This document shows, piece by piece, positions 17,524-27,369 of a stretch of 64,000 nucleotides of DNA; positions within the stretch are counted from its first letter, which is position 1, and each line of letters starts with the position of its first letter. This DNA comes from an uncultured Fodinibius sp. GTDB taxonomy: Bacteria > Bacteroidota > Rhodothermia > Balneolales > Balneolaceae. The stretch is from NCBI GenBank assembly GCA_913056455.1, contig CAJXMJ010000002.1, positions 1 through 64,000 of the forward strand, in the 5' to 3' direction. Both the position numbers and the translations under genes were made by a program. The notes beneath the pieces were generated by a model that was not told the origin of the DNA, ran no database searches, and saw nothing but the letters and a program-made list of their open reading frames with translations.

Positions 17524-19314
17524 CTATTCCTGAGCTGCTTCCTTGGCATATTTTTTCAGCTCAATATGCAGATCGTCTAACTGATCCTCATCCACAAAAT
17601 CAGGACTATTATCCATTAGGCTCTGCGCCTTCTGATTTTTTGGGAACGCAATTACATCACGCAAACTGGTTCCTCCCGTCAAGATCATTATAATACGATC
17701 TACACCGAGAGCTATACCCCCGTGAGGTGGTGCTCCATATTTAAAAGCATCCAACAAAAACCCAAAACGCTTTTGCGCCTCATCCTCATCAATTCCTAAT
17801 AACTCAAACATGCGGGTTTGCAGTTCCCGATTGTGAATACGAATGGATCCACCGCCAATCTCATAGCCGTTAAGCACCAAGTCGTACGCTCGGGAACGAA
17901 CTTCTTCAGGATCCTCATCGAGCTTATCCAGATCTTCGGGTTTTGGTGCCGTAAAGGGATGATGCAATGCATGATATCGATGATCCTCTTTACTGTATTC
18001 CACCAACGGGAAATCGGTGACCCACAAAAAGTTGTAAGCATCTTCATTAATCAGGTTGTGTTCTTTACCCATCATTATGCGGAGCTGTCCCATCTGACTA
18101 TAAACTTCAGTCGACGGCCCTGCAAGAATAAGTACCAAGTCTCCCATATCAGCTTCGGCTCTTTCGACCATCGCTTCAACCGTATCATCCTTCAGAAACT
18201 TACCTACACTACATTTTACTCCGTCATCCTCATTCAGCTTGATATAGATCAATCCAGCTGCACCGGTCTCTTGTTGCACACGCTCAGTTAGCCGATCAAT
18301 AGCACCTCGACCCATATCTCCCTGGTCGGGGACCGTAATACCAAGCACCGCGCCTCCTTTATCAACTGTGTTGGAAAATATCTTAAATTCAGAATTGGCA
18401 ACGAGATCAGAAAAATCTGCAAACTCAAGGCCAAACCGTGTGTCCGGCTTATCCGTACCATAGGTCTTTATTGCCTGATCGTACGTCATTCTTTCGAATG
18501 AAGTCTCAATTTCTTCCTCAACCGTATCACTCATGATTTTTTTCATGAGTCCTTCCGTGGTTTCCATCACGTCTTCCTCATCCACAAAAGACATTTCTAC
18601 ATCTATCTGTGTGAACTCGGGCTGGCGATCTGCACGAAGATCTTCATCTCTGAAGCACTTCACAATTTGAAAATATCGATCAAAGCCAGATACCATTAAC
18701 AGCTGCTTATAGGTCTGTGGACTTTGCGGTAAGGCAAAAAACCGGCCCGGATTTACGCGACTGGGTACCAGATAGTCACGTGCCCCCTCGGGGGTACTTT
18801 TCATCAATACCGGTGTTTCGATTTCTAAAAAATCATTGTCATAGAAGAACGAACGCGTTGACTGGTAGAAATCAGAGCGTAAAATCAAATTATCCTGGAT
18901 CTCCGGACGTCGAAGGTCAAGATAACGATGCTTAAGTCGAAGCTCCTCACTTGTTTTTATACCGTCTTTAATTTCGAAAGGGGTTGTCTCAGCCTTGGAA
19001 TAAATCTCAAGGTCAGTAACGCGGATTTCGACGCCACCGGTCGTTAATTCCGGATTAATATTTTCCTCACCTCGTTCTTCGACAACGCCTTTTATTCCGA
19101 TCACGTATTCCGTTCGAAGCTCTTCGGCCTTTTCATGAAGCTTATCATCAGTTTCATAAAACACGATCTGTGTTATACCATAGCGGTCGCGCAAATCAAT
19201 AAATATCACACCGCCCAAATCACGTCGTGTTGCTACCCAGCCATTCAGCACTACCTCTTCGCCGGTATTTTCTAATGTTAATTCAGAACAGTGATGCGTT
19301 CTTTTCCAGCTCAT
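17524..19314 (-). CDS. aspS: Aspartyl-tRNA synthetase
   Basis: The protein has 596 residues, the size of bacterial AspRS. It has an N-terminal OB-fold anticodon domain (GWVATRRDLGGVIFIDLRDR), a class II catalytic core with motif 2 (CFRDEDLRADRQPEFTQID), the bacterial GAD insertion in the middle, and motif 3 (GGIALGVDRIIM). It attaches aspartate to tRNA-Asp in the cytoplasm. Whether it also charges tRNA-Asn, as some bacterial AspRS do, cannot be decided by eye. DUF429 follows on the same strand, and a response regulator diverges from its 5' side. Confidence 0.95.
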   Translation of the reverse strand: MSWKRTHHCSELTLENTGEEVVLNGWVATRRDLGGVIFIDLRDRYGITQIVFYETDDKLHEKAEELRTEYVIGIKGVVEERGEENINPELTTGGVEIRVTDLEIYSKAETTPFEIKDGIKTSEELRLKHRYLDLRRPEIQDNLILRSDFYQSTRSFFYDNDFLEIETPVLMKSTPEGARDYLVPSRVNPGRFFALPQSPQTYKQLLMVSGFDRYFQIVKCFRDEDLRADRQPEFTQIDVEMSFVDEEDVMETTEGLMKKIMSDTVEEEIETSFERMTYDQAIKTYGTDKPDTRFGLEFADFSDLVANSEFKIFSNTVDKGGAVLGITVPDQGDMGRGAIDRLTERVQQETGAAGLIYIKLNEDDGVKCSVGKFLKDDTVEAMVERAEADMGDLVLILAGPSTEVYSQMGQLRIMMGKEHNLINEDAYNFLWVTDFPLVEYSKEDHRYHALHHPFTAPKPEDLDKLDEDPEEVRSRAYDLVLNGYEIGGGSIRIHNRELQTRMFELLGIDEDEAQKRFGFLLDAFKYGAPPHGGIALGVDRIIMILTGGTSLRDVIAFPKNQKAQSLMDNSPDFVDEDQLDDLHIELKKYAKEAAQE

Positions 19315-19514
19315 AAATGTTACTACTTTCTAAGAATTTAAAATCGTTTTTCAGAAGCTTTGAAAATAAGTAATATGACAACCAATCGCTTATTCTTATT
19401 TCCCTTTCATCAGACATTTCTGAATTTCAACTGCTTTGATTACTTTATGTTTATAAATAGATCTATCAGACAATTAATATCATTGACTGGTGATGGTATA
19501 AACAAAGCTTACCC

Positions 19515-20168
19515 ATGGCTAAAATCTCTGTTCTTATAGCAGATGATCATGAAATCGTACGATTTGGCATCAGTACGTATTTATCCTCATCTAAGGATAT
19601 CGAAATTGTAGGCGAAGCCTCAACGGGAGATGAATGTATCCAGCTATTCCAAGAAACACATCCCGATATCTGTATTCTCGATATTGATATGCCCGACAAG
19701 AGCGGAATTGAAACGGCAAAGGAGATTCGGGAATTTGAAGAAGAAACTAAAATTCTCATCCTCTCTATGCACATTAATGAAAACATTTTGCGGGATGCCC
19801 TTGAAGCCAACATCAATGGATATCTTTTGAAAAATACTGAAAAAGCGGATTTACTGCATGGAATCCGGGCTATCATAAAGGGTCAGCAGGTTTTTAGTGA
19901 CCCAATTTCTGATTTAATGAAGGAGTCATTTCTAAGCAAGGGTAATCAGCCCAGCAGCCACGACCACTATAATATTACAGACCGAGAACAAGAAATTTTA
20001 CAACTTATTGTTGATGGCCTGACCAGCAAGCAAATTGCTGAAGAATTATATATCAGCCCTCGCACCGTTGATACCCACCGAGCGAACCTGATGAAAAAAC
20101 TTGAGCTCAACAACATTGCCGACTTAGTTCGATATGCCATTCAAAACAAGTTGGTTTCAGCAGATTGA
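19515..20168 (+). CDS. NarL/FixJ-family response regulator
   Basis: The protein has 217 residues. The receiver domain (1-125) has its acidic pocket (IADDHE), phosphoacceptor Asp56 in CILDIDMPD and a conserved lysine in YLLKNTEKADL. The C-terminal LuxR-type helix-turn-helix begins at about 155 (ITDREQEILQLIVDGLTSKQ, then the recognition helix SPRTVDTHRANL). It should bind DNA when phosphorylated. No histidine kinase is adjacent, so it is an orphan regulator here. A strong terminator at 20282 makes it monocistronic. Confidence 0.9.
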   Translation: MAKISVLIADDHEIVRFGISTYLSSSKDIEIVGEASTGDECIQLFQETHPDICILDIDMPDKSGIETAKEIREFEEETKILILSMHINENILRDALEANINGYLLKNTEKADLLHGIRAIIKGQQVFSDPISDLMKESFLSKGNQPSSHDHYNITDREQEILQLIVDGLTSKQIAEELYISPRTVDTHRANLMKKLELNNIADLVRYAIQNKLVSAD

Positions 20169-20281
20169 ACCAAATACGTACTTTTACGTAGACAAAATAC
20201 CAACTTATAGCTATTGATGCTGGAGTCAATGTGAAGTACATTATAAATGCAAATGGGGTAATAGCCGTCTGTAGATGATAT

Positions 20282-20320
20282 TTAGCAGTTATCTGTGACA
20301 GGATAACTGCTAATTTTTTT
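20282..20320 (+). terminator. Intrinsic terminator after the response regulator
   Basis: TTAGCAGTTATC and GATAACTGCTAA form a perfect 12-base-pair stem with an 8-base loop, followed by seven T on the plus strand. It lies about 110 bases past the stop. The DNA between 20169 and 20463 shows no gene. Confidence 0.9.
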
Positions 20321-20463
20321 GGTACCTATCCTGCCTGATCAAAGATAATTATTCTAATAGCCCTTCTTCTAACGATCTCTTTTCAAATAGGTCGGTTGAA
20401 ACACTTCTCAATAAGCTTCGTACCCTTCTTCTCATCATAACTGAAATACATATTCTTTTTGTT

Positions 20464-21108
20464 ATGCAAATAATAAAAATGGATAAAAAATATACCGGTC
20501 TCTTACCCCTCCTTTTACTCTTTTTAATAAGCGCTCTTTTTACAAACAAAGCCAATGCCCAAAAAGGATTAGAAGTCAAAAATGACACGTTAACCGAATC
20601 TGTATTAATTCACCCGGTAATAAAAACTAAAGAAGATGAATCATTATTCACCAGAGAGCATACTTATCGCAAGCAACTAAGGTTAGGGGATCAACTTGCC
20701 CGCGATTTTGTGGTATCCAACATTGCCGAAGATGGCAGACCCATTATCTATAAAAATGAGGGTGAGAAAAATAGTGATTACTTCAGCTGGAAAAGAGAGG
20801 TTCTTGCTCCGTTTGATGCTAAAGTCAAACGTATAAATGACCCTGGATCAACTAATAAACCGGGCAATATGGACCGAAACGAAAGACCCGGACTTATCTT
20901 TTTTGAAAAAGAAAATGGACTTAAACTGATATATGCACATGTTCAAAATATTATGGTCGAAAAAGGGGACCATGTGGAGGCAGGTGAAGTCGTCGCGAAA
21001 GTAGGAAATAATGGCAATTCACGTGCTCCTCACGTGCATGTGGGCGCCTGGAAAAATAAAACACCCCTACAAATCCAAGTAGATTTATATGCCGTTCAAC
21101 GAGAGTAA
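20464..21108 (+). CDS. Exported M23/LytM-like protein, first zinc motif not evident
   Basis: The protein has 214 residues with a signal peptide (LLPLLLLFLISALFTNKANA). The second half matches the LytM/M23 peptidase core: LIYAHVQNIMVEKGDHVEAG, then VGNNGNSRAPHVHVG, which supplies the late His and the HxH ligand pair. The early HxxxD ligand motif normally found before the APFDAKV-like strand is not visible; the matching place reads EKNSDYFSW. It may therefore be a non-catalytic LytM domain of the kind that activates amidases, or a divergent enzyme. Translation can begin at Met1 or at Met6. Confidence 0.72.
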   Translation: MQIIKMDKKYTGLLPLLLLFLISALFTNKANAQKGLEVKNDTLTESVLIHPVIKTKEDESLFTREHTYRKQLRLGDQLARDFVVSNIAEDGRPIIYKNEGEKNSDYFSWKREVLAPFDAKVKRINDPGSTNKPGNMDRNERPGLIFFEKENGLKLIYAHVQNIMVEKGDHVEAGEVVAKVGNNGNSRAPHVHVGAWKNKTPLQIQVDLYAVQRE

Positions 21109-21158
21109 GAAGAGCAGAAAATTGATCTCAACTAACTGATTTTATCTTTACAAATAAC

Positions 21159-21190
21159 AAAACCCGAAGTCTTTACAACTTCGGGTTTTT
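21159..21190. terminator. Bidirectional terminator between the M23-like gene and tRNA-Met
   Basis: AACCCGAAGT and ACTTCGGGTT flank a short loop, with T runs on both strands. It can end the M23-like transcript from the left and the tRNA-Met transcript from the right. Confidence 0.85.
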
Positions 21191-21194
21191 GCTG

Positions 21195-21268
21195 TACCGT
21201 GGGGCGGATTCGAACCGCCGACCTCCGGGTTATGAATCCGACGCTCTCACCAACTGAGCTACCACGGC
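21195..21268 (-). tRNA. tRNA-Met (CAT anticodon), elongator type
   Basis: On the minus strand this 74-base sequence folds as a cloverleaf: acceptor GCCGTGG/CCACGGT, D-arm GCTC/GAGC, anticodon loop TTCATAA and T-arm GGCGG/CCGCC around TTCGAAT. The anticodon stem ends in an A-C mismatch beside the loop (GGATTCATAACCC), which is common in elongator tRNA-Met. A lysidine-modified tRNA-Ile with CAT is the alternative, but the anticodon arm favours Met. Confidence 0.92.
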
Positions 21269-21453
21269 ATGCTGATCAAATCAAGAGTTGCCAAATATAA
21301 AGCAATTCTTATTAAATATTAAGTGCTGCCTCTAACTTTTTTCAATCCGTCCAACGGAAAACCGACATCTTTTTTTGAGGCTCATCGAATTCGCCTTATT
21401 TTCCAGCTTACAAATTCAAAATACATTCTAAGCACTGAATTCCGTTATTTCTC

Positions 21454-22920
21454 ATGGCAAAGAAAATTACCAAAAGAACCGAAGATTTTTCACAATGGTA
21501 TCAAGATGTAATTCGCGAAGGTAAACTGGCCGACCACTCTCCTGTGCGTGGCTGCATGGTCATTCGTCCCAACGGCTATGCCCTCTGGGAAAACATGCAG
21601 GACTCGCTGGATCAGATGTTTAAAGATACCGGTCATGAGAATGCATACTTCCCGCTCTTTATTCCAAAATCATTTTTGTCGAAAGAAGCCCAGCACGTCG
21701 AAGGCTTTGCCAAGGAATGTGCGGTTGTTACTCACAGTCGTTTGCAAAGCACCGATGATGGTGTAGAGGTGGATCCCGATTCTAAACTTGGAGAAGAATT
21801 GATTGTTCGTCCCACTTCTGAAACGATTATCTGGGATTCTTATCGTGACTGGATTCAATCCTACCGCGACCTCCCTATCTTAATTAATCAATGGGCCAAT
21901 GTGGTTCGTTGGGAAATGCGAACGCGCCTTTTTCTTCGTACCATGGAATTTCTGTGGCAAGAAGGCCATACCGCACACTCCACGAAAGAAGAAGCCGTGG
22001 AAGAAACCCGGCAGATGCTGGAGGTCTATCGCACCTTCGCCGAGGAATATATGGCTATGCCCGTAAAAACGGGAGTTAAAACAGAATCAGAACGGTTTGC
22101 CGGAGCGGTAGATACGTATTGTATTGAAACACTGTTACAGGACAACAAAGCATTGCAAGCGGGAACTTCTCACTTCTTAGGACAAAATTTTGCCAAGGCA
22201 TTTGATGTAAAATTCCAAAGTGCAGAAGGAGAACACGAATATGTATGGGCCACCAGCTGGGGCGTTTCTACCCGACTCATTGGCGGATTGATCATGACGC
22301 ACTCCGACGACCAGGGCCTTGTACTGCCTCCAAAACTGGCGCCAAACCAAGTGGTTATTGTCCCTATCTGGAAAAGTGATGAACAACAAGAACAAGTGCT
22401 CGATTACTGTCAGGAAATTATTGATGAGCTCGACGCTCTTAACATCCGCATAAAACTGGATGACCGAGAAAATATGAGTCCCGGCTGGAAGTTTAACGAA
22501 CATGAAGCAGCGGGCATCCCCTTGCGCTTGACGATTGGCCCGCGGGATATCGAAAACAACAATGTCGAACTGGCTCGTCGCGACACACTGGACAAAAATA
22601 TCGTCAGTCGCGAGGGTATTGCCCAAAAAGTTGATGAACTGCTCGACACCATCCAGGATGATCTTTATGAGTCGGCTCAAAACCGCATTCAGGAAAATAC
22701 GCACTCTGTTGATTCATATGACGAGTTCAAAGATGTGATCGAAAATGAAGGCGGCTTTATCTATGCTCACTGGGATGGAACAGCCGAAACCGAAGAGAAA
22801 ATTAAGGACGAAACAAAGGCTACGATTCGCTGCATCCCGCTTGAAGATGGCGAAGAAGGGGAATGTATGGTAACGGGCGAACCTTCTAAACAAAAAGTTC
22901 TTTTCGCTCGCGCCTACTAA
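21454..22920 (+). CDS. proS: Prolyl-tRNA synthetase, short (eukaryote/archaea-like) type
   Basis: The protein has 488 residues, too short for the bacterial form with an editing insertion. Class II motifs are present: motif 1 region ([17 protein letters not shown]), RPTSETII, motif 2 ([18 protein letters not shown]) and a late catalytic segment ([13 protein letters not shown]). The anticodon domain follows at about 285-385, then the C-terminal extension typical of this subtype. It charges tRNA-Pro. It heads a tight run of genes: the next start is 9 bases past its stop. Confidence 0.94.
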   Translation: MAKKITKRTEDFSQWYQDVIREGKLADHSPVRGCMVIRPNGYALWENMQDSLDQMFKDTGHENAYFPLFIPKSFLSKEAQHVEGFAKECAVVTHSRLQSTDDGVEVDPDSKLGEELIVRPTSETIIWDSYRDWIQSYRDLPILINQWANVVRWEMRTRLFLRTMEFLWQEGHTAHSTKEEAVEETRQMLEVYRTFAEEYMAMPVKTGVKTESERFAGAVDTYCIETLLQDNKALQAGTSHFLGQNFAKAFDVKFQSAEGEHEYVWATSWGVSTRLIGGLIMTHSDDQGLVLPPKLAPNQVVIVPIWKSDEQQEQVLDYCQEIIDELDALNIRIKLDDRENMSPGWKFNEHEAAGIPLRLTIGPRDIENNNVELARRDTLDKNIVSREGIAQKVDELLDTIQDDLYESAQNRIQENTHSVDSYDEFKDVIENEGGFIYAHWDGTAETEEKIKDETKATIRCIPLEDGEEGECMVTGEPSKQKVLFARAY

Positions 22921-22929
22921 ACAATACCT

Positions 22930-23607
22930 ATGGAGCAGTCGCCCGTAGACAGTACACTCAATGTTTTTGACCGCTTTGCCGAGGAAGGGATAGCACGTCT
23001 GATTTCTGACCTCGGCAATCCATTATTGATGCCACCGGCTGTATTTCTGGGCGCCTCTATTCTTTTAGGCCAGCCACTGTTTGCAATATTACAAGTTACC
23101 GGTATCGCTGTAATCTGCTACAGCATACTACCATTTCTGCTCACACTTTTCATGTTTCGGCGTGGTATCATCCATTCTCTGGATTTGCCACTTCGAAAAA
23201 CGCGCACCTTGCTGTATGCCTTTTCTATTCTGAGTGCAACGATCGCCTCTTTAATCATTTATCAACTCACTCCTACCCTCCATTTCTTTATTTTTATTCT
23301 TTCACTTGTTTTCTTAACCAATTTAACGATCTCCTTCCTTCTTAACCTAAAATGGAAAGTAAGTATACATTCGGCATCAGTATCGGTAGCAGGTACTATT
23401 TATTATGTTATTTTTCTCTGGGGATATACCGAACTTCATACTATCACATTAATTTTATCCTTAATTCACCTTTTACTACTTTTACCTTTGATGATGTGGG
23501 CACGGTACCATCTTAGTGTTCACTCATTGACAGAATTATTTGGCGGAGCTATCGCCGGAGTTCTGCTTACAATCATTGAGCTAATCATATTTACAACTAT
23601 ATGGTAA
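22930..23607 (+). CDS. PAP2-like integral membrane protein
   Basis: The protein has 225 residues with five or six membrane segments. Two stretches recall the PAP2 phosphatase motifs: VSIHSASVSVAG, in place of the PSGH motif, and WARYHLSVHSLTELFGG, matching the SRxxxxxH-type motif with its histidine. The first motif (KxxxxxxRP) is not clear. It may be a lipid phosphatase acting on isoprenoid or phospholipid phosphates, or an inactive relative. It overlaps the following nnr gene by 7 bases and follows proS by 9 bases. Confidence 0.6.
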   Translation: MEQSPVDSTLNVFDRFAEEGIARLISDLGNPLLMPPAVFLGASILLGQPLFAILQVTGIAVICYSILPFLLTLFMFRRGIIHSLDLPLRKTRTLLYAFSILSATIASLIIYQLTPTLHFFIFILSLVFLTNLTISFLLNLKWKVSIHSASVSVAGTIYYVIFLWGYTELHTITLILSLIHLLLLLPLMMWARYHLSVHSLTELFGGAIAGVLLTIIELIIFTTIW

Positions 23608-25124
23608 AAGAGACCCTCGACGCGCCCTACTCTCACTATCTGTTTGATACAGAACTGAGTCAAAACATTGACCGGCGTACCATTGAAGAAATGGGAATCG
23701 ACGGTTTCACACTGATGGAGATTGCCGGATCTACAGCCGCGAAGATACTACTTCAGGAAAAAGAATTAACGCACGGTGTCTACCTCTGCGGGAAAGGAAA
23801 TAACGCCGGTGATGCTCTTGTGGTAGCACGATACCTCCTTCAGCATAATGTGGAAACAACTATCGTGTTTTTAAGTGGATCAAAAGATCTTTCTCCCGAT
23901 ACCCAAAAGAACTTGAAGCTTCTCAAGAAGTTCAATTCTGACGACAAGCTAACATTTTTTGATAGTTGGGAACAATTCACCCTACCAGATGAATTCGACT
24001 TTATCGTTGATGGCATGCTCGGTACCGGGTTGACCAGCAATGTCCGCGGCGATTATACTCAAGCAGTGGAGTGGGCGAACCGACAACAACAGCCCATTTT
24101 CGCTATGGATATCCCAACCGGCTTGCATGCTGATTCCGGTAAAACGATGGGATGTGCAATTGAGTCCGATACCACATTCACCTTTGGAGGACGTAAATTG
24201 GGTTTATACCTCAAGGATGGCCCCAAAAAAGCCGGCTCAATCCGTTACTGTGAGCTTCCATTCCCCAACGAGTTTAAAGAAGATTGTAATACCTACCTGC
24301 TTGATGAGAGCTGGGTTCAGATGAAAACACCTACTCCCGGTCAGCACAAATATAATTCAGGCGTACTTTATATTATAGCTGGATCCGAGGGATTGACGGG
24401 GGCCGCCATTATGGCAGCTAAAAGTGCTTGGGCAGAAGGATTGGGAGCCATAATCCTAATTTGTCCACGGGGAGTGCTTTCTGTCTATGAACAAGCACTG
24501 CCATCTATTATTAAGAAACCTGTGGGACATCGTGATGACTACCACTTCAAGGCCGACCACGCAAACAGTGTCTTAAAAATACTGTCCGAAAAAGAAGGAG
24601 CCCTGCTACTTGGTCCCGGTTTAGGCAGAGAAGAATCAACTGTTCGCTTTGTTAATGAGATCCTCTCACAAAACAACAAGCCCACGGTTATTGATGCTGA
24701 TGGGTTATGGTGTCTTGCACAAGTTGAGATTGAGAATTTTTCCAAAACTGATCAATCAAAATGGGTTTTAACCCCACATCCCGGAGAGTTACATCGTTTG
24801 GTATCCGACACTGGATTGCAAGAAGATTCCCGTTTACAAACAGTACGAAAATATGCACAAACCGTTGGCGTTACCATACTTGCAAAGGGGATGCCCGGAA
24901 TAGTTGGAACACCAGAGGGCAAATCTTATCTAACAAACTACAACACTCGGTACTTTTCCAGAGCCGGCAGCGGTGATGTGTTAGCCGGGAAGATAAGTGC
25001 TCATTTGGCTTTTGGCCAGCGGCCTACAGTTAGCTGTGCCTATGGATTATTGAATGGTAAACAGAAACTCGAACATTATTTAAAACATCATCAGGATTTA
25101 CCTGAACCACGCGATTTTATATGA
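23601..25124 (+). CDS. nnr: Bifunctional NAD(P)H-hydrate repair enzyme
   Basis: The protein has 507 residues. The N-terminal half (about 15-220) is a YjeF_N epimerase domain with GKGNNAGDALVVARYL and MDIPTGLHADSG. The C-terminal half is a ribokinase-like dehydratase domain with LTPHPGELHRL and the catalytic-loop motif RAGSGDVLAGK. The two activities epimerise R-NAD(P)HX and dehydrate S-NAD(P)HX back to NAD(P)H. It overlaps the genes on both sides (7 bases upstream, 4 bases downstream), so translation is coupled. Confidence 0.93.
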   Translation: MVKETLDAPYSHYLFDTELSQNIDRRTIEEMGIDGFTLMEIAGSTAAKILLQEKELTHGVYLCGKGNNAGDALVVARYLLQHNVETTIVFLSGSKDLSPDTQKNLKLLKKFNSDDKLTFFDSWEQFTLPDEFDFIVDGMLGTGLTSNVRGDYTQAVEWANRQQQPIFAMDIPTGLHADSGKTMGCAIESDTTFTFGGRKLGLYLKDGPKKAGSIRYCELPFPNEFKEDCNTYLLDESWVQMKTPTPGQHKYNSGVLYIIAGSEGLTGAAIMAAKSAWAEGLGAIILICPRGVLSVYEQALPSIIKKPVGHRDDYHFKADHANSVLKILSEKEGALLLGPGLGREESTVRFVNEILSQNNKPTVIDADGLWCLAQVEIENFSKTDQSKWVLTPHPGELHRLVSDTGLQEDSRLQTVRKYAQTVGVTILAKGMPGIVGTPEGKSYLTNYNTRYFSRAGSGDVLAGKISAHLAFGQRPTVSCAYGLLNGKQKLEHYLKHHQDLPEPRDFI

Positions 25125-25525
25125 AAATCTCTTCCACTATTTATTCTTTCTTATCGAATCACAGCTATTTATTACCCGCTGGGGTAATCACACTAACACT
25201 GGGTATGCTGTTGTTAACGTTATTACCCGCTGACACTATGGGCGAAAACCAGCTTTGGGAATACGACAAATTAGGACATGCCATACTTTTTGGCAGTTGG
25301 TCGTTATCGGTTGGACTTTACTACCAAATTCATAAATCAAAAGCAGTAAAACTCTGGATTATATTTGTAAGCGGCACCGCTTTTGGATTACTAATTGAGG
25401 TCTTACAACATGTACTGCCCGTTAATCGGCAAGGGGATCCTGTCGATTTTTTATTTGATGTACTGGGATGCCTCGTAGCCATTTGGCTTTTAAAAACAAT
25501 ATTGCCAGAAGAAACTGAGAAATAA
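25121..25525 (+). CDS. VanZ-family membrane protein
   Basis: The protein has 134 residues with about four membrane segments. The pattern WEYDKLGHAILFGSWSLSVG, then GLLIEVLQHVLPVNRQGDPVD, is the VanZ-like signature, with conserved His, Glu and Asp in the membrane region. VanZ-like proteins are linked to glycopeptide tolerance or polysaccharide export in some hosts, but most chromosomal copies have no known role. It overlaps nnr by 4 bases (ATGA). Confidence 0.8.
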   Translation: MKISSTIYSFLSNHSYLLPAGVITLTLGMLLLTLLPADTMGENQLWEYDKLGHAILFGSWSLSVGLYYQIHKSKAVKLWIIFVSGTAFGLLIEVLQHVLPVNRQGDPVDFLFDVLGCLVAIWLLKTILPEETEK

Positions 25526-25698
25526 TGTGTCGATCAGAAGAATATAAGGGCATTTTTTGGTAAATAATCACAATTTGAAAAAATAATGGAATAATTTGCC
25601 CTCTTTTCCTGTTATTTAAGTGGAGATTAAGTAGAATAATTTGTTTACTTACAATTCCTAATAAATTTATTTCAATTTAACGCGGAGATTTAAGCATT

Positions 25699-26349
25699 AT
25701 GGGTTCTGAAAGAAAAAAGCCACAGGCTGATCTTAGAAATTACTACACAATCTTTTTGCAGCTGGGCATGGTTGTCGTCCTACTAATTTTCATTACCGCA
25801 ATGAAAGTGCAGTTCGTAGCAGAACAGCAGGATGTTGACCTTACCCAAGAGCAGGAAGTCGTTGAAATGGAGGAGGTAACACAAACAAAACAGGAAGAAA
25901 AGCCACCACCCCCTCCACGTCCACAGGTACCTGTTGAAGTACCAAATGATGAAATTATCGAGGATCAAGATATTAATATCGATGCCGAGATTAATATGGA
26001 CGAACCTCTTCCCGAGCCGGAAGAACCTCAAGAGGAAGAGGAGGAAGACTTCTTTGTTGCTGTAGAGAACATGCCTGAACTAAAAGGCGGTTTGGGTGCA
26101 CTACAACAAAAGATTAATTATCCTGATATGGCTCGAAAAGCGGGTATTGAAGGAAGAGTTATTATCCAGTTTATCGTAAATGAGCAGGGACAAGTTGAAA
26201 ATCCCAGAGTTATTCGAGGAATTGGCGGTGGCTGTGATAAAGAAGCATTGCGTGTTGTAAAACAGGCTGAGTTCGAACCGGGTCGTCAACGTGGTAATCC
26301 CGTTCGCGTTCAATACAGCCTGCCTATTACATTCAAGCTGCAGAATTAA
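25699..26349 (+). CDS. tonB: TonB-family energy transducer
   Basis: The protein has 216 residues: one N-terminal membrane segment (FLQLGMVVVLLIFITAMKV), an acidic and proline-rich periplasmic spacer (EEKPPPPPRPQVPVEVP and repeated Glu/Pro), and a C-terminal TonB domain (INYPDMARKAGIEGRVIIQF to PVRVQYSLPITFKL). It should pass proton-motive energy to TonB-dependent outer-membrane receptors. No exbB or exbD lies nearby. GGAG sits upstream of the start. A terminator follows, and the 173-base gap before it probably carries its own promoter. Confidence 0.92.
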   Translation: MGSERKKPQADLRNYYTIFLQLGMVVVLLIFITAMKVQFVAEQQDVDLTQEQEVVEMEEVTQTKQEEKPPPPPRPQVPVEVPNDEIIEDQDINIDAEINMDEPLPEPEEPQEEEEEDFFVAVENMPELKGGLGALQQKINYPDMARKAGIEGRVIIQFIVNEQGQVENPRVIRGIGGGCDKEALRVVKQAEFEPGRQRGNPVRVQYSLPITFKLQN

Positions 26350-26374
26350 GAATTTCTCTTAACATCTAATTAGT

Positions 26375-26408
26375 AAAAAAGGCCTGCTTTTTAGCAGGCC
26401 TTTTTTTA
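26375..26408. terminator. Bidirectional terminator between tonB and the Nudix gene
   Basis: AAAAGGCCTGCT and AGCAGGCCTTTT form a strong stem with A run before and T run after, so it works for both convergent genes. Confidence 0.92.
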
Positions 26409-26454
26409 TTGAAAACTATCTAAGAAGCTTAGCAAACGGCTATTGACCCATCCT

Positions 26455-26898
26455 TCATGAAATGAACTGCCGGTATTGTTCTTCAAAAGCTTTCAGCACT
26501 TTTACCAGATTCTCATATCCCACTAAAGTTTGAGCTTTTCTACATGGTATCCAGCTCACCTTTTGGATGTCTTCTTCGCTTTGAGGTTCAAACACAAGGT
26601 CCGAATCATCCGGAAATTGCATCCCAAACCAATGTGTGGTTTTCCCATAGTGTATCCCGTCCTGTTCGTATTCGTGATAGGTTTCCGGGAGTTGGAAAAC
26701 AATTTCAGGCAAAACTGATACTCCAACCTCTTCGCCTACTTCACGAACAGAACACTCTCTAATGGTTTCCTCTTCTAATTTCCCTTTGGGTAGGTCCCAC
26801 ACACCACGGCGAAATATTAGCAGGACAGATGGATCGGTATTTTTCTCCCTTTTAAAAACAACACCTCCTGCCGCTGTAACGGGTTCAACAATATCCAT
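26455..26898 (-). CDS. Nudix hydrolase
   Basis: The protein has 147 residues. The Nudix box is complete: GKLEEETIRECSVREVGEEVGV, given here in two parts as GKLEEETIRECS and VREVGEEVGV, with the GX5EX7REUXEEXGU pattern. The preceding VWDLPKGKLE segment is typical of enzymes acting on dinucleoside polyphosphates or damaged nucleotides. The substrate is not predictable by eye. Its ATG overlaps the stop of the DUF1844 gene by one base (TAATG), so the two are coupled. Confidence 0.88.
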   Translation of the reverse strand: MDIVEPVTAAGGVVFKREKNTDPSVLLIFRRGVWDLPKGKLEEETIRECSVREVGEEVGVSVLPEIVFQLPETYHEYEQDGIHYGKTTHWFGMQFPDDSDLVFEPQSEEDIQKVSWIPCRKAQTLVGYENLVKVLKAFEEQYRQFIS

Positions 26899-27221
26899 TA
26901 CTCCTCTTGATCTCCTGACTCTTCACTGTCTTTATCTTTCTCATCAGCGTAATTCATACGCAAATTATTCAATGTTTCAGTCAAATAACTTTTTAATTGA
27001 TCAGGAAGATTCCCCTCTGTGAATTCTTCGAGCATAAGCAAGGTATCAATAGCAAATTTAGCTGATTTCAGATCCCTTTCTGTGCTTCCCGTCTGGGGGT
27101 TTTCCAATTTGCCCATCCCCATCATAGCAATCTGCTGATGCTGTTGCACCAACATCATAAAAAGCAATTGCTGCTGTTCGTCTTCAGATAAATTATCTCC
27201 ATTGTAATTTGTCTTATCCAT
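26898..27221 (-). CDS. DUF1844 family protein
   Basis: The protein has 107 residues, mostly helical, with a methionine- and glutamine-rich start (LLFMMLVQQHQQIAMMGMG) and an acidic charged tail. The pattern LENPQTGSTERDLKSAKFAIDTLLMLEE is characteristic of DUF1844, a small cytoplasmic family of unknown function. It is the first gene of a two-gene operon with the Nudix hydrolase, overlapping it by one base. Confidence 0.78.
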   Translation of the reverse strand: MDKTNYNGDNLSEDEQQQLLFMMLVQQHQQIAMMGMGKLENPQTGSTERDLKSAKFAIDTLLMLEEFTEGNLPDQLKSYLTETLNNLRMNYADEKDKDSEESGDQEE

Positions 27222-27369
27222 ACCAAAATAATTTTTTATTCTAAATTGATCTTAAAATAAGCTCTTTAACGTAAAGAATTAATTTTTACCTGCAATCCTT
27301 TTTCTTAAAAAACTCTTTAAATATTGTCAGCAACCAAGTACTTTAGAGGACTCCATCACAAAATAATTA

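Noticed and set aside
22177-22704. A 175-residue open frame on the minus strand within proS.
   Set aside because: It lies wholly inside a strongly conserved synthetase gene and has no recognisable protein features, so it is a shadow.
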